From assembly GCF_003073045.1 (NCBI RefSeq), contig NC_037600.1, forward strand, positions 13,659,188 to 13,723,187: a stretch of 64,000 nt of DNA, given 5' to 3'. The stretch comes from Pomacea canaliculata. Taxonomy: Eukaryota; Mollusca; Gastropoda; Architaenioglossa; Ampullariidae. Position numbers and translations under genes: made by a program. The notes under the pieces are model-generated. The model was not told the DNA's origin. It saw nothing but the letters and a program-made list of their open reading frames with translations, and did no database searches. Numbering within the stretch: position 1 is the stretch's first letter; every line of letters starts with the position of its first letter. This document shows positions 11,759 to 22,131 of this stretch, in pieces.

Positions 11759-13555
11759 CCTCCACCCCTGCAACCAGGAGGTGAGCACAACTCATAGGTG
11801 CAGTCAGACGTGTTTCTGAGCGCTCCCGATGAAATTTGGAAAATCTGCATTATTTCTACTACATTAAATCACCCCAGGCTAAAATTGTGAATTCCACTGT
11901 GTGTAATACATATTTACTGGTCATGCCTGCGGAACTTTCAACTTTTTGTGTGCTTTGTGGTCGCTTGTTGTGGCGATATGTATACTTCATGCAGCGAAGG
12001 GCGACGGCTGCCGCAGTCAAACAAAGCAAGGTGAGCACTAAGAGAGCACAATGTGTGCTGCTTGCTATCATCATATCTAGTCTGCTGATGTGTTCTGGAA
12101 ATGTTGAACTGAACCCCGGACCCCTCGAGGAAATAATTCATGTTCCAAATGCAGCCGATCAGATGACAAGTGACTGCACGGTACCTGACGTTTCGTTAAC
12201 GGACACACTTGTCCCTGTACAGCTTGCCACAAGTGACAGCGAAAACCCTACCTGTGCCGGCCCTGAGCCAGAACAACCCACGATTCAAAGTATATCATCT
12301 AGTCTCGCCCTTCTCTCTACTTCTCTGTCCCGCTTGGAACAGTCACAGTCCGCTTTTGTCTGTTCTGTAGACAGCCAACTTCGTGGTATCGGAGACATCA
12401 TCACTCACCAAATCTCACAGCAAATACAAACATTTTACCAGTCCTTGGTGCGGAACATCAGCGGGATCCAAGACAGCATTGACTCGGTCAATGTGAAGAT
12501 ATGTGAAAATAAGAGACACATTGACGTGTTAACCGAGGAAAATAAATTGTTAAGAGAGAAACTGGGTGAGATTACAATGGAGATGGACAAGCTCGAAGCT
12601 GTGTCTCGACGAAAGAACCTCAAAATGTTTGGCGAAAATTATGCTGAGTGTAGCTCTAAAGTGATATGCCTTTTAAACGAATTTTGTGTGGAAAAGTCAT
12701 GGTGTACGGAGGACATTGAGCGGGCTCATCACCTCGGAAACAGAAAGCCTGGTGAGACCCGCCCAAGGCCCTTAACTGTACAATTTCATCGGTGGAATGA
12801 CAAAATGCGAATCCTGAGCAACAAGACAACTAGAGACAAACTTCGGGCGGCCGGCATCAGAGTCGCCAGTGATCTGACGAGACAACAGACGAACAATATC
12901 CTAAATGCTCGCGAGGAAGGAACTTTTACATTCTATAAAAACGGTAAACTTCATACAGTACCGAGACACCTACGTCCCCAAACCCGTGATGCCTACGACA
13001 ACAGCAGTGTCATCAAAGACGACGCCCACTACACCACGATAGACCCCGGTCACCCTGCTACTGTCTCTACAGGCGATGACAACGATAACGATAGTGATGC
13101 GTTGTCTGCTGAATCGCCGACCTTACAGCAATCGAACTCTTTTGGACTCATTGAAGAACTACCTACTGGTCATGACGATTGCAACATGTCTCATGTTAGC
13201 TGCACCATTCAACAGGCAATCGGCGGGCGCCAAAACAGCGTAAGTGGGTCAAGTTCACCACCTGCTACGCACAAACACCACGTGCAAAACGCGGACGTCA
13301 GAGAAACACACCCGACCCAACAGCCAACCAGCATGAACTGTTCAGTTCCAGGCGCCATGAACGCCGGTCAACCTCACTACGAGACAAGATCACGTCGTGC
13401 TACGACAGCTGACGCTACACAACAACAACTACCCGTCAGCTGGACTAAAGCAGTTTCCCGCAAACCGGTCCCTAGCTGTAGTGACAGAAATAAAACTGCA
13501 GTCTCAAACAGACAGAACTCTAAAAATCAAATCAACCTCCACCCCTGCAACCAGG
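11759..13555 (+). mobile_element. Retroposed LINE piece flanked by 20-bp direct repeats
   Basis: The 20-base string cctccacccctgcaaccagg occurs exactly at 11759-11778 and again at 13536-13555. Between the two copies lie a 5' leader and nearly the whole of a LINE ORF1. Direct repeats of this length look like a target-site duplication. The enclosed piece has no ORF2, no endonuclease and no tail beyond a short A-rich patch. It therefore appears 3'-truncated, which is unusual for a LINE, where 5' truncation is the rule. Confidence 0.5.
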
Positions 13556-13689
13556 TCATCACCTATTTTCTGATGGAAAAAAGAGACTTACAAGAAACTG
13601 AAATTAAAAACTGTGACATCATTATTATCCTCATCTTCAATCAAGGCCAGGCACCTGAGGTAAAAAAATTTTTTTGTTTTATGAAATAG
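11922..13689 (+). CDS. LINE ORF1 protein with N-terminal 2A-like peptide
   Basis: The first in-frame ATG is at 11922. The N-terminus is a short basic region, then a hydrophobic run (CVLLAIIISSLLMC), then SGNVELNPGP at about residues 58-67. That matches the 2A consensus, in which the ribosome skips the Gly-Pro bond. Next come a coiled coil (about residues 160-230) and an RNA-binding domain like the L1 ORF1 RRM/CTD: RRKNLKMFG, DIERAHHLG, RPRPLTVQFHRWNDK and VASDLTRQQ. A Ser/Thr/Asn-rich tail follows. ORF1 proteins coat LINE RNA. The frame is open over about 590 codons, longer than the degenerate copies nearby. The last 45 codons lie beyond the right-hand 20-bp repeat and are probably host DNA read in frame. 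Confidence 0.82.
12052..12123 (+). other. 2A-like ribosome-skipping motif
   Basis: Codons for a hydrophobic stretch followed by G-N-V-E-L-N-P-G-P. The strict core is D/G-x-E-x-N-P-G-P, with skipping between the final Gly and Pro (12120/12121). The residue four before the Asn is Asn rather than the common Asp. In known LINEs of sea urchins, molluscs and other invertebrates the hydrophobic lead also acts as a signal sequence. Confidence 0.78.
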
Positions 13690-13797
13690 TGCAGATTTTT
13701 GTAGTCACCTTAATTAAAAAAACATTTGGTCTGCACATCTGTACTACACTAGTTACCCTTCCGTATTCACAAAAAAATGCACTTTCAAAAGGTCGGA

Positions 13798-13948
13798 AAA
13801 GTGATCCTAAAAAGAACAAAATATTTACACTCCTAATCATTCACACAATCAGGATAGAAATGTAATTACAACTTCCCAATGTGCCTGCACAATGATTGGT
13901 AACACCAAGAGGAAATAAAAATCCTTGAGTTAACACAGTAGTAAACAC
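13798..13948. repeat. Left half of a host repeat split by a LINE
   Basis: It matches 26668-26812 and 29217-29364 closely (ggaaaagtgatcctaaaa and onwards). The homology breaks exactly at the start of the LINE at 13949 and resumes at 18921. Confidence 0.75.
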
Positions 13949-14205
13949 GACACGACACGACACACGACACGACACATTTTTTTTAATGTCAATGGCTCAT
14001 GCAGTCATTTTGACATGGGGTGATACATAGTGATACATAGTGATAACACAATGCATCATATTTTACAACAATCACATATACATCTCCATATATTAGTTCT
14101 TTGTATTAGTTCTTTGGCCATCAGAGAGTGAGACTTTACGCATGCATACCCTCACACACACTACTAATCTTACATGTTCTAACTCTATTGCAACAAACCT
14201 ACTAA

Positions 14206-17200
14206 TTAACTAATCTCTGTTCTACTTATTATTTCTTTATTAAGGAGTTCTTTTAGTCGCATCTTATTAGCTTCAGCTACAAATTTTGCTAAACATTTCA
14301 GTAACTTTTCGTTAGAAAGGGATAGGTATACCTCTATTGTTTGAACAGTATGTGATTTGAAGAGTTGGTTATTCATCCGAAGGATCTCATAATATGGACA
14401 CCTAAACATGAAATGCTCTTCATCTTCTATGACAGTTGTTTTTCCACAAGCTGGCCAACCTAGATATAATTCCAAAGGGGCTTCAAACCATCTTTTATTC
14501 GCATAAGACCTAAGGTTCTTGTTCTAAGTCTAGCTAGGGCACTTCTGTTCCACCTATTGTTTATAATCGATAAATATTTTTCTGGCTGTAAATTATTTTT
14601 AAATGATAGGAACCATTCATATTTTGTGCCTTTCTCCATGTTTCCGTGTCTGTTTTGCTTAAAGGAACATATTATGCGGTCTTTGAATTCTGAAAGGAAC
14701 ATATCTTCATCCCCCACCCCCTGGATGACCCACACTATCTCAAACCCATTTTCTGAAAGTACTTTCTTTATATTAGATATCCAGTTAAGCTTTCCAGACT
14801 CATGCTGCTGGTGAAGCATTTCATAAGCTTGTTTACAAAGTCTTGTTATGGGTAACTTAAGGATGCGTAGCCAAAATTTTATGCATTTCATGTAAGTATC
14901 TATGTACAGGGGGTATCTACCCGTTTCACCATATACAACCAAATTTGAAGAGTGCAGGGGAACATTTAGAAAACGTTTAATTGCAAATGTATGTATTTTT
15001 TCTATAGGGTTATTTATATATAAGCCCCAAATTTCTGCAGCATATGTCAACACTGGTTTTACCTGGGAGTCAAAGAGTTTCCAAAAGATGGATGGATTAT
15101 TTGAGCTCAGCTTTCTAAGTACCCTAAGAATTTCTATCACCCCTTTTTTTCCTTTCATACATAATTCATTCCATGCTGCAGTAAAGCTCATCCTAGTAGA
15201 AAAATATACTCCCAGATATTTATAGTTATTTGTTACTTTAACTTCTAAATTACCATACATCCATTTCTCTTTGGAGGAGAGGTAACCACCCTTCCTAAAA
15301 ACTATAACATTAGTTTTATCCAAATTAACGGTCAACTTCAATCTATCTGCTTCTTGTTTCAGTAAATTTAGTTGATTCTGTAAACCAATAGCTGTATTCG
15401 AAACAAGAGCCACATCATCTGCAAACAATAGTAAAAAAATTTCTACAGCCTCAGGTATTAACTGGATCCCATGTTTACCTCCCTTGCTTATTTCAATTGC
15501 TAGTTCATTAATGAAGAAGGAGAACATTAAAGGACTGAGTAAACAGCCTTGCTTGACTCCTTGAGGGCATTCAAACATGTCTGTAGTTACAGACTTATCT
15601 CTAACCCATGCAAAAACTTATCTATATATTGCCCGCAAAGCCATATACATTCTACCATTCACACCATTCTTTCTCAGAATACTCCAGAGCAAATTTCTAT
15701 TAACTGAATCGAAAGCTCGCTTAAAGTCCACAAATGCAACATACATCTTCTTATTTCTTAGCAAGTGCTTCTGCACTATAGCAAACAAAGTGAAGATATG
15801 GTCAATTGTACTATAGCCTTTTCTAAAGCCTGCCTGCTCCTCTATGAGCTTTTCTTCTGCTTCTGCCCATCTTGATAATCTCCTATTCAATATATCTGTG
15901 TAAATTTTACTAATAACACTAGTTAGTGCCACTCCTCTATAATTTTCTGGTTCGTTTATATTTCCTTTTTTATGTATTGGTACTATGATAGATTTGAACC
16001 ATTCGCATGGGAAGGTGCCTTTCTCAAATAAAATATTGAACAGTTTTAGCAAGAAGTCAAGAGTAGCTTCGTTTGAGTTTTTTAACATTTCACTAATAAT
16101 TTTGTCTGTACCTGCACTTTTTCCGTTTTTTAAATGTTTAATGCCGTTTTTGACTTCTTCAATGGTTATTGGGTCATTGAGTAAACATTCTTCTTCAGTC
16201 GATCTATCTAACACTTCATCTGTATCTTCATCGGTAGAGAAGTCAGGAGTATTAAAGACTTTGTAAAAGTGGGTATACCACTGCTTTTGGTCTATCTCGT
16301 TATAAATATTTGTCTTTCTGTTTATTCCCTTGATTGTTGTCCAGAATAGTTTGGGGTCATTTATAGAGGTTTTTATTTTATCTAACTGGGCTTCATTCCA
16401 TTTTCTCTTTTTTCACCTGATTACAACAATATATTCTTTCCTTTCTCTAACATAGGCATCTTTATACACAGTTTTAAGTTCCATAGTTTTTGCTCTTCGG
16501 AAGCGTTTAAGAGATTGCCTGACTCTTTTCCTCCTTTGTTGACATTCAATGTCAAACCATTTATTATATCTAGGTCTTTTCCCTCCTACTTCTCTCAACA
16601 TGCTAGTAGCAGCTCTGTGTAGACCCTTTACTAAAGTGTCCAATGCATAATCTATATCTGAAGCAAGTAACTGATTAGCCTGAGTGAGACACTCTTTGAA
16701 TTCATCAGAATCTAATTTATCTTTGTACTCAATGGCCTTATCCTCGCACCATACAATTCGTTTGTCGTAGTTTTTACACAAAGGGACCTCCTCTGCCTTA
16801 ATAAATGAGCCATCCCATGCTAGTTCAACTGGAAGATGCCAGGAGTGACTTGAAGATTACAATGGTCTATAAGGCTCTCTGAGACAATAAAATAGTCTAT
16901 AACACTATTACCTTGTGAAGATACAAATGTAAATTCTCCTTCTATATCATCCTTACAAGTTCCATTCACTATAACTAAGTCATAAGTGAAACATAAGTTT
17001 AGCAGTGATCTGCCAAAGCTGTTAATGGTGAGGTCTTTAGAGTTCCTTTTGCATATTTTGTTTGCCTCATCCATGTCAAAAGGGAAATAATTTACAATAT
17101 CGTCTGTAATAACTTGTTCGGACCCTGTCCTTGCATTGAGGTCTCCACATAAAATTAAGTAGAATTCATCTTTATCTATATACTGCAATACACTTTCCTC

Positions 17201-17340
17201 TAGTAGATGAATGCCATCTTTTGTATCTAACAAATTGTAAAAAGGGCTGCCTTCTGGCACTACATAGCATGATATCAAGATAACATCTTTGTCAGAGTTC
17301 ATTAATTCTTTATCAATTTTCAATGTAACTATGTTGGCTG
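14206..17340 (-). pseudogene. LINE ORF2 (endonuclease-reverse transcriptase), broken
   Basis: Read from high to low coordinates. An endonuclease C-terminal half (LILCGDLNARTG, VIDYFIVS) lacks the N-terminal catalytic region. A frameshift follows near 16850, then a linker. There is an in-frame TGA near 16414, after which the reverse transcriptase starts (KSAGTDKI, VPIHKKGN, EQAGFRKGYSTIDH, FVDFKRAFDSVN). A TAA at 15618 interrupts it. The catalytic core continues with PQGVKQGCLLSP and FADDVALVS, then a thumb/maturation region. A frameshift near 14470 precedes the zinc-like ACGK...EDEEHFMFRCPYY end. About five lesions make it a pseudogene. The missing endonuclease N-terminus abuts the end of ORF1, so an internal deletion joined the two. 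Confidence 0.9.
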
Positions 17341-17358
17341 ATTCAAATCTTACTTCCT

Positions 17359-18681
17359 TTATATGGTTTCTGGGTCGCGGCTATCCGGGGACACCGATGT
17401 GGGGTGTGGTGACGATACTTGCACATTGCTGTCAGGTGGACTCTCGCTGACATCGGCTGTCTGGCTGTTGTGGACCTCTATTACACTGGTGTATGGAGGT
17501 GTGTCCTTCTCCTTTGTATTGTCGCCGGTCGATATATTGGTAATGTTGGATTCAGAAGAGCATATGGTAGGCAAGATAGCAGTCGGAGTCATCTGTGGGT
17601 TGTTGCTAATGTTGCCCAAAGCTTGTATTATTGTGGTCGGTGTGCACTGAATTCTCTTGGTATGTCGGTTTTTCGCTGTTGCCCCTCTGTAGGTGGCAGC
17701 GTTCGTGTCAGTTTGTTTTCCATGTTTATCTGCCTGTAATCTGTTGATATCTTCTTCCTCATCTTCTGCTTGCAGAGGTAAATAGCGGTTCCGCAGAGGT
17801 AGAGGTAAATATGACTGACTGCTCCGGTGCTGTCGGACTCCGTTGTTCCGCTGCGCTGTTACTAGTGTGTATTCATCAGTCTGTTGCTGTAGGGTTGTCT
17901 GGTGCTGAGAGGGGGAGCTGTCCGCGTTGGTTCGGGGTTTCTCCCTCTCATCCTGTTGTCTGTTCATGTTTTGGTGTAACGTTCCTCCGACAATGAGCCG
18001 GTCTCCTCTGTAGAACGCACGAACCCTGCTATCTCTGTAACACTTTATGATCGACTGTTGTCTTTCTGTAAGATCACTAGCCACAGATACACCTTTTACT
18101 CTCAGTTTCTCACGAGCTTTGGTAAGTATATCCAACTTGTCAGACCATCGAGTGAACTTAGCGATTATGGGACGTGGTTTGTTTTCTCTGTTTTGGGTAT
18201 GTCCTGCTGGCACAATTTTCTTACCGACTCTGTGCGCTCGCACGATGTCAGTAGTTTGCCACACTTTCCCCGGAATTGTTTCTTGTAGGAGTTGTATTAT
18301 CGTAGCAGCACAGGTTTCGTATGAATCATCTCCAGTTTCTGGTATCCCGAAGAACCTCAGGTTGTCTCTGCGTGAAAAACCTTCGAGCTTGTCGAGCTTG
18401 TTCTCAAAGGCCTGGAGAGACTGGTCTACATGATCTTTTAGTTTCTCAGTGTTTTGCTCTAATGACTCTTGCCTTTGTTTAACTTGCTGTAGCTAAGTAA
18501 ACAGATTATCAATGGTCAATTTGAAGGATCTCAGTTCATCTCTAACTTCGTCTATGTGGTGTTTAATGTTTTCCTCTTGTTTGTTGAGCAGTATCTGGAG
18601 ATCAGTTAAGACAACACTCTCGTTGGGGCGGGCCATAGCGTCCGGTGGAAGTGTACACAAGGCTACCGCCGTGCTGTTCAC
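17359..18681 (-). pseudogene. LINE ORF1 with one internal amber stop
   Basis: About 440 codons in a single frame from ATG 18681 to the stop at 17359, broken only by TAG at 18493-18495, which probably replaced a Gln codon. After an N-terminal coiled coil it has the L1-type ORF1 RNA-binding domain: RRDNLRFFGIPE, DIVRAHRVGKK, KPRPIIAKFTRWSDK and VASDLTERQQ. It is homologous over this region to the ORF1 at 11922 but has no hydrophobic 2A leader. The C-terminal third is Thr/Ser/Asn-rich. The 3' end overlaps the truncated endonuclease in another frame. Confidence 0.85.
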
Positions 18682-18920
18682 GCTCCGTTGAACACTGTGG
18701 TCACCGGGTTTCTTTCGTAGATTTTTTAAAATTCAATTGTTTGGACCGAATATCTGCATATAATTTACTTTTCTATGTAGCTTGTGATTGAGGGATCAAT
18801 ACTGTCTGCACAATACACCCCAAAGAAGAGGAACTTCCGTATAACTAGGTAAAAAGCACCTTGTATTGAAGAGCGTGGAAAAAAAGCATCCGCACAGCTC
18901 GTGAACACAGCTCATCCCCC

Positions 18921-19110
18921 CAGTAGTAAACACTTCAAAGTGTAAGCACTAATTCAACAAATCAAGGCTATTTCAGTAAACAGGTAAGCATTACTATCAA
19001 ACACATTTTTCTAATTTGTCTCGCATTAAACTGCACTATGTATACAGTCCAAATCTAGCGGTATGCACAAAATTTCCACAAAGCCAATTTCACTCTAGAG
19101 ATGCAATAGA
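18921..19110. repeat. Right half of the split host repeat
   Basis: It continues the homology to 26812-26998 and 29352-29548 (cactaattcaacaaat, tctcgcattaaactgcac). This restores the pre-insertion sequence when joined to 13798-13948. Confidence 0.75.
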
Positions 19111-19115
19111 CACAT

Positions 19116-19200
19116 ACCTTTTCTGCTGGCTCTACTGGGAACCAGCTGTACCTGTGTCTTGGGGAGGGGTTGGCTCTCTTGGATGAGAAGTATTGAATTA
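19116..19200 (-). pseudogene. Linker-exon relic of the homeobox family
   Basis: Minus-strand EPTPPQDTGTAGSQ between an AG acceptor and a GTATGT donor, with an in-frame TAG. Related copies are at about 23430-23510 (nearly identical), 21605-21655 and 22745-22795 (EPTAPPQNTSPPSSAGSK). A short proline-rich exon seems to have been copied several times along with the homeobox modules. Confidence 0.4.
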
Positions 19201-19511
19201 CTTTAAAAACTCTTAACATATATTATGTAGCTCCATGTGGAGATCCAATAAAATCTCCTCAGGTAAAACGTCAATGATAGATCTAAGAAGTCTAAAGAAA
19301 TGTCTGTTTTCTTTCTTTTTCTTTATCCATCTCCCACTCCCCTTGGGGAGGGAAAAGCAAGTCAAATGGTCAGGTGGGATAAGAAAATAAAATTAAACAT
19401 TATAGAGATGGAGGAGTTTATCTCTACAAGAGATATAAGGGAGATCTTGGGAATGTGGGAGAAAGTTGTGGAGTTCGTGATAAAAATCGTGTACGCATGT
19501 GCTGCAGGATA

Positions 19512-19542
19512 TGGCCCGCGGGCCGTAGGTTGGGCATCCCTG
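19512..19542 (-). mobile_element. hAT-like terminus, second copy
   Basis: On the minus strand cagggatgcccaacctacgg then cccgcgggcc, the classic look of a hAT end. It is related to 11035-11073. It lies at the downstream edge of the homeobox array. Confidence 0.45.
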
Positions 19543-19580
19543 ATATATACTAATATTTATACATCATCACTTACTGCATA

Positions 19581-19943
19581 TCATGGTCTGCACCTTTGAA
19601 AGCCCCTTGAAAGCACATTTTTCTCTTCTTTGGCCTTAACAGTTATGAAACCTTGTCGATCAAGATTGTCCTCGTGATTCTTTTCAGGCAAATCTTTGCA
19701 TCTGTCCAACCTACACAAGAGACGCTTTTGATCTGCAAATGCATTACAAAACAGTAAACACATCTGTCGCAAACCTGGGGCGGGGTCCGTAGATTTGGTA
19801 GGGGGTACGATTTCTGTTACCGGTTCAAAACACCGTCGGGGGGATGTCTCACGTGCGGAAGGAGCGTGCAGGAGGAGGGGAGGGTTTCTCATTATCTGTT
19901 CTCGCCGCGACTTCCCCCGCCGGTTTCTCCAAGCAGTGGATGG
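19581..19943 (-). CDS. Homeobox helix-3 exon B (Arg at position 50)
   Basis: Acceptor ttgcag, then codons for PSTAWRNRRGKSRREQ, followed by about 100 more open codons to the stop at 19581. Asn51, Arg52, Arg53 and the basic tail of a homeodomain third helix are kept. The Trp-Phe pair is scrambled, and the residue at position 50 reads Arg. Two extra codons precede the helix compared with exon 3529-3467. It lies downstream of the helix-1/2 exon at 21014-20848 and in phase with it, but a second helix-3 exon lies between them. It may be an alternative 3' exon or a decayed one. Confidence 0.55.
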   Translation of the reverse strand, partial: PSTAWRNRRGKSRREQIMRNPPLLLHAPSARETSPRRCFEPVTEIVPPTKSTDPAPGLRQMCLLFCNAFADQKRLLCRLDRCKDLPEKNHEDNLDRQGFITVKAKEEKNVLSRGFQRCRP

Positions 19944-20279
19944 CTGCAAGAAAGATGGAGAATTAACATCACAAGCAGGTATACTCCGTCCAACACAAAT
20001 ATTACTGCTTATAAATGCCATGTACAATTCTCTACTACTACATAATAGCTGGTCATGAAAACTTACAGAATATTCTTCATAAATTCCATATATATATATA
20101 GTTCTCGAACACACCACACATGTTACAACTGCTGATGAATACCGTGTTTATTATAGTTATATAAATACTTCCCCCCTATATATTGCTAATAAATACACAT
20201 TGTAAAAAATAAACATTGTGAAAATATACACACCTGGCATGCTCTTGACCCGAGGCATTGACGAGACACTGGTATCATG

Positions 20280-20364
20280 CATGATGATGATGATGATGAT
20301 GCTGACTGATAATTAGCGATGATGGTTGATCGTGAATTCTGATAATTGATGATGATGAAGACGA

Positions 20365-20399
<35 letters not shown>

Positions 20400-20420
20400 A
20401 TGAGGATAATGATCATGTTT
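20280..20420. repeat. (GAT)n and (GCC/GAC)n microsatellites
   Basis: Runs of atgatg and gccgcc/gacgac. Counterparts with different repeat numbers are at 23860-23970 and 25310-25425 in the duplicated blocks. Confidence 0.9.
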
Positions 20421-20554
20421 GTTGATTGGTGATATATTAATGTCTGATAGAGGATTCTATAATTTCTCTGATTGACGATGAATACTGGAGGTGTATCGTC
20501 GTTGTTTGATGATGATGACGACGCCGCCTGCGCTGTATGTGGTAATGATGATGC

Positions 20555-20650
20555 TCACGATGATCGTGCTGATGGTGATGCTGATGGTGATGCTGATGAG
20601 TGGAGGGAAGGCGCCTGATTCAACTTTCTTCTCTGATTTTTAAACCCCTC
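20555..20650 (-). CDS. Homeobox helix-3 exon B' (Lys at position 50)
   Basis: Base-for-base alignment with 3529-3467 shows CCAG|GAG changed to CCAAGAG and the Trp48 codon TGG changed to GGG. The sequence then reads FKNQRRKLNQ, a helix 3 with Phe49, Lys50, Asn51, Gln52 and Arg53. The tail is Ser/Ala/Pro-rich, encoded by a GAT-type repeat, and stops at TGA 20555. The original splice acceptor is lost, so only a shifted AG could be used. The duplicate at 24180-24232 has a 1-base loss and a 2-base gain and is out of frame. Probably a decaying exon. Confidence 0.5.
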   Translation of the reverse strand, partial: EGFKNQRRKLNQAPSLHSSASPSASPSARSS

Positions 20651-20847
20651 TTGGAAGGTAGAACCATAGCGCACATTGTTAACAGGTGTCTCTTTGAGTC
20701 GTTCGCAATAGTCGTCGTCGTTGTCGTTGTCGATATATGATTAACACATATATTCATCATGCATAGAAGGAGGTCAACAAGACTGAAGTCAGGGCTGTTT
20801 ACTTAACAACTAGTGGACTAGTCTTTTAACCGGTTTACTGTGCTTAC

Positions 20848-21014
20848 CCGCACTTGCTCGTCGGTTAGCCCCGTCTCTCGGGCGAGTTCTAGGACATCCC
20901 ACGAGGGGCGGGTGTTCCTAGAGAACTCGCCCTCCAGCAGTTCCAGCTGATAGCCGCGATACCTTGTCCGCTGGATGGGACGAGGCTCCGTGTTGTCGTC
21001 AGGAGTGGTGTTTT
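20848..21014 (-). CDS. Homeobox exon, helices 1-2 (copy B)
   Basis: Exon with acceptor ttgcag and donor CGG|GTAAGC. It encodes a short Asp/Thr linker and QRTRYRGYQLELLEGEFSRN, then PSWDVLELARETGLTDEQVR. Leu16, Phe20 and the loop Thr-Gly-Leu are retained. One codon is missing in the helix 1-2 loop compared with the 3.7-kb copy. It ends exactly after codon 46, the Paired-class intron site. It is in phase with the linker exon 21461-21388 upstream and with helix-3 exons downstream. The copy at 24580-24414 encodes the same peptide. Confidence 0.75.
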
Positions 21015-21387
21015 CTGCAACAAGCAGGGGCAGACAAGCCGTCAGAATGTGTGTGTCGATGAATGAGATGTAATTAGATGCCACTTAAAGACACTCGTTC
21101 AGTCACACGCATGCACACTTTTGTCATGCATGGTAAGAAGGGGCACCATTTCTCTTTGGGTATGCGTGTTTCCCCTCTCATGTGTTCATCCACTTGTGAC
21201 CGATTAAAAGCTTTCAAGCACGATCGTGCGTGCTAATTAGCGAACTCTCATGTTCTACCCGGCCCATCCATCCTACCTCCATCTAACCGCCATTCCACCC
21301 ACCCACCTGCAAAATAAGTCAGGGAAGACGTTTACACAAAAGATGGTGATAAAACTAACTCACTCCAGAACCTGTTAAAGTACTCAC

Positions 21388-21461
21388 GTGGCACTGCCGA
21401 CTGCGGGGAAAGTGGCGGGGCCGTAGGTATCTCAGCAATGTCTGGTAGATCCCAAAGTTGT
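21388..21461 (-). CDS. Homeobox family linker exon (copy B)
   Basis: A 74-base exon, phase 2 in and phase 1 out, flanked by AG and GTGAGT, encoding QLWDLPDIAEIPTAPPLSP and QSAVP. It corresponds to the Ala/Pro linker exon 4094-4030 of the complete gene, with the shared ending PQ-x-AVP. A second copy is at 25937-25864 (QVWDLPDI). It joins in frame to exon 21014-20848. Confidence 0.65.
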
Positions 21462-21653
21462 CTGCTTAATAAAGGAGAACATTTGGTCTTATGTTAGTAT
21501 CTAACACCCTGACGCATCGCTCTAATTAGTCTATTTTTCCTTTACAAAATTGGTTTCTCTATGACGTTAGAGCCTTAGTTACTGGCTTTATCATGGCTCT
21601 ATTTCGAACCAGCTGAACTTGGAGGACTTGTGTTTTGGGGAGGGGCCGTTGGC

Positions 21654-21897
21654 TCACTGGGGAGTTAATTCTGTATATTTCATTACTGTTTCGTAACCAA
21701 TCTTGTGGATTTTCATGTGGAGATCCCAAAGGATGTCCACTCGCAGACCATCCGCCGGGGATCTCATAAGAGAAAAGAACTGCTTATTTTGGTCTTTCCT
21801 CCTTTTCCATCTCTTCCCCCCCTTGGGGATCATTAGGAGGATCACTCCCTTTGGGACATGGGTCATCTTTGAATATCTGCTAATAATTTTAAAAAAT

Positions 21898-21900
<3 letters not shown>
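21654..21900 (-). pseudogene. Lys/Arg-rich exon of the array, first copy
   Basis: The minus strand carries an open stretch with GGKRWKRRKDQNKQF and then SLMRSPADGLRVDILWDLHM. It is duplicated almost unchanged at 22793-23035. It is distantly related to 26270-26092, where acceptor tttgcag precedes QNPEEPQPGRSDSAPSKRGK with a Lys-rich continuation. A basic, Ser-rich exon of unknown role seems to accompany each homeobox unit. Confidence 0.35.
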
Positions 21901-21941
<41 letters not shown>

Positions 21942-21943
21942 CA
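21898..21943. repeat. (ACGC)n microsatellite
   Basis: About eleven acgc tetramers. The duplicate at 23036-23052 has a short CA run instead. Confidence 0.95.
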
Positions 21944-22131
21944 TTGCAGCTTTTAGACAAAACACACAAAGTATATACTTACAAAGTTACAATAATTGCA
22001 TTAATATCAAAGATAAACATGTCTTGTTTCTAGCAGTTGAAGCTCTAAGAAACCTACAATTGCAGTAAACAGCCAAACAGAATCCACAGCAAAAAAAAAA
22101 AAAGTGCTGGTGTAAAAATTCAGTATTCTCG

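Larger units (their letters stand above)
13949..18920 (-). mobile_element. 4.97-kb non-LTR retrotransposon with 13-bp TSD
   Basis: Direct repeats cagtagtaaacac at 13936-13948 and 18921-18933 bound the element. The two uninterrupted paralogues near 26800 and 29355 carry a single copy and show the empty site. On the minus strand the element begins GGGGGATGAG and ends in a T/A-rich stretch plus a GTGTC-type microsatellite tail. It contains ORF1 and then ORF2 with endonuclease remnant, reverse transcriptase and a C-terminal Cys/His patch. I place it among Jockey/CR1/L2-like LINEs. Several stops and one deletion make it inactive. Confidence 0.85.

Noticed and set aside
21898..21943. CRISPR-like or regulatory array
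   Set aside because: A plain tetranucleotide microsatellite in an animal genome, with no spacer structure.
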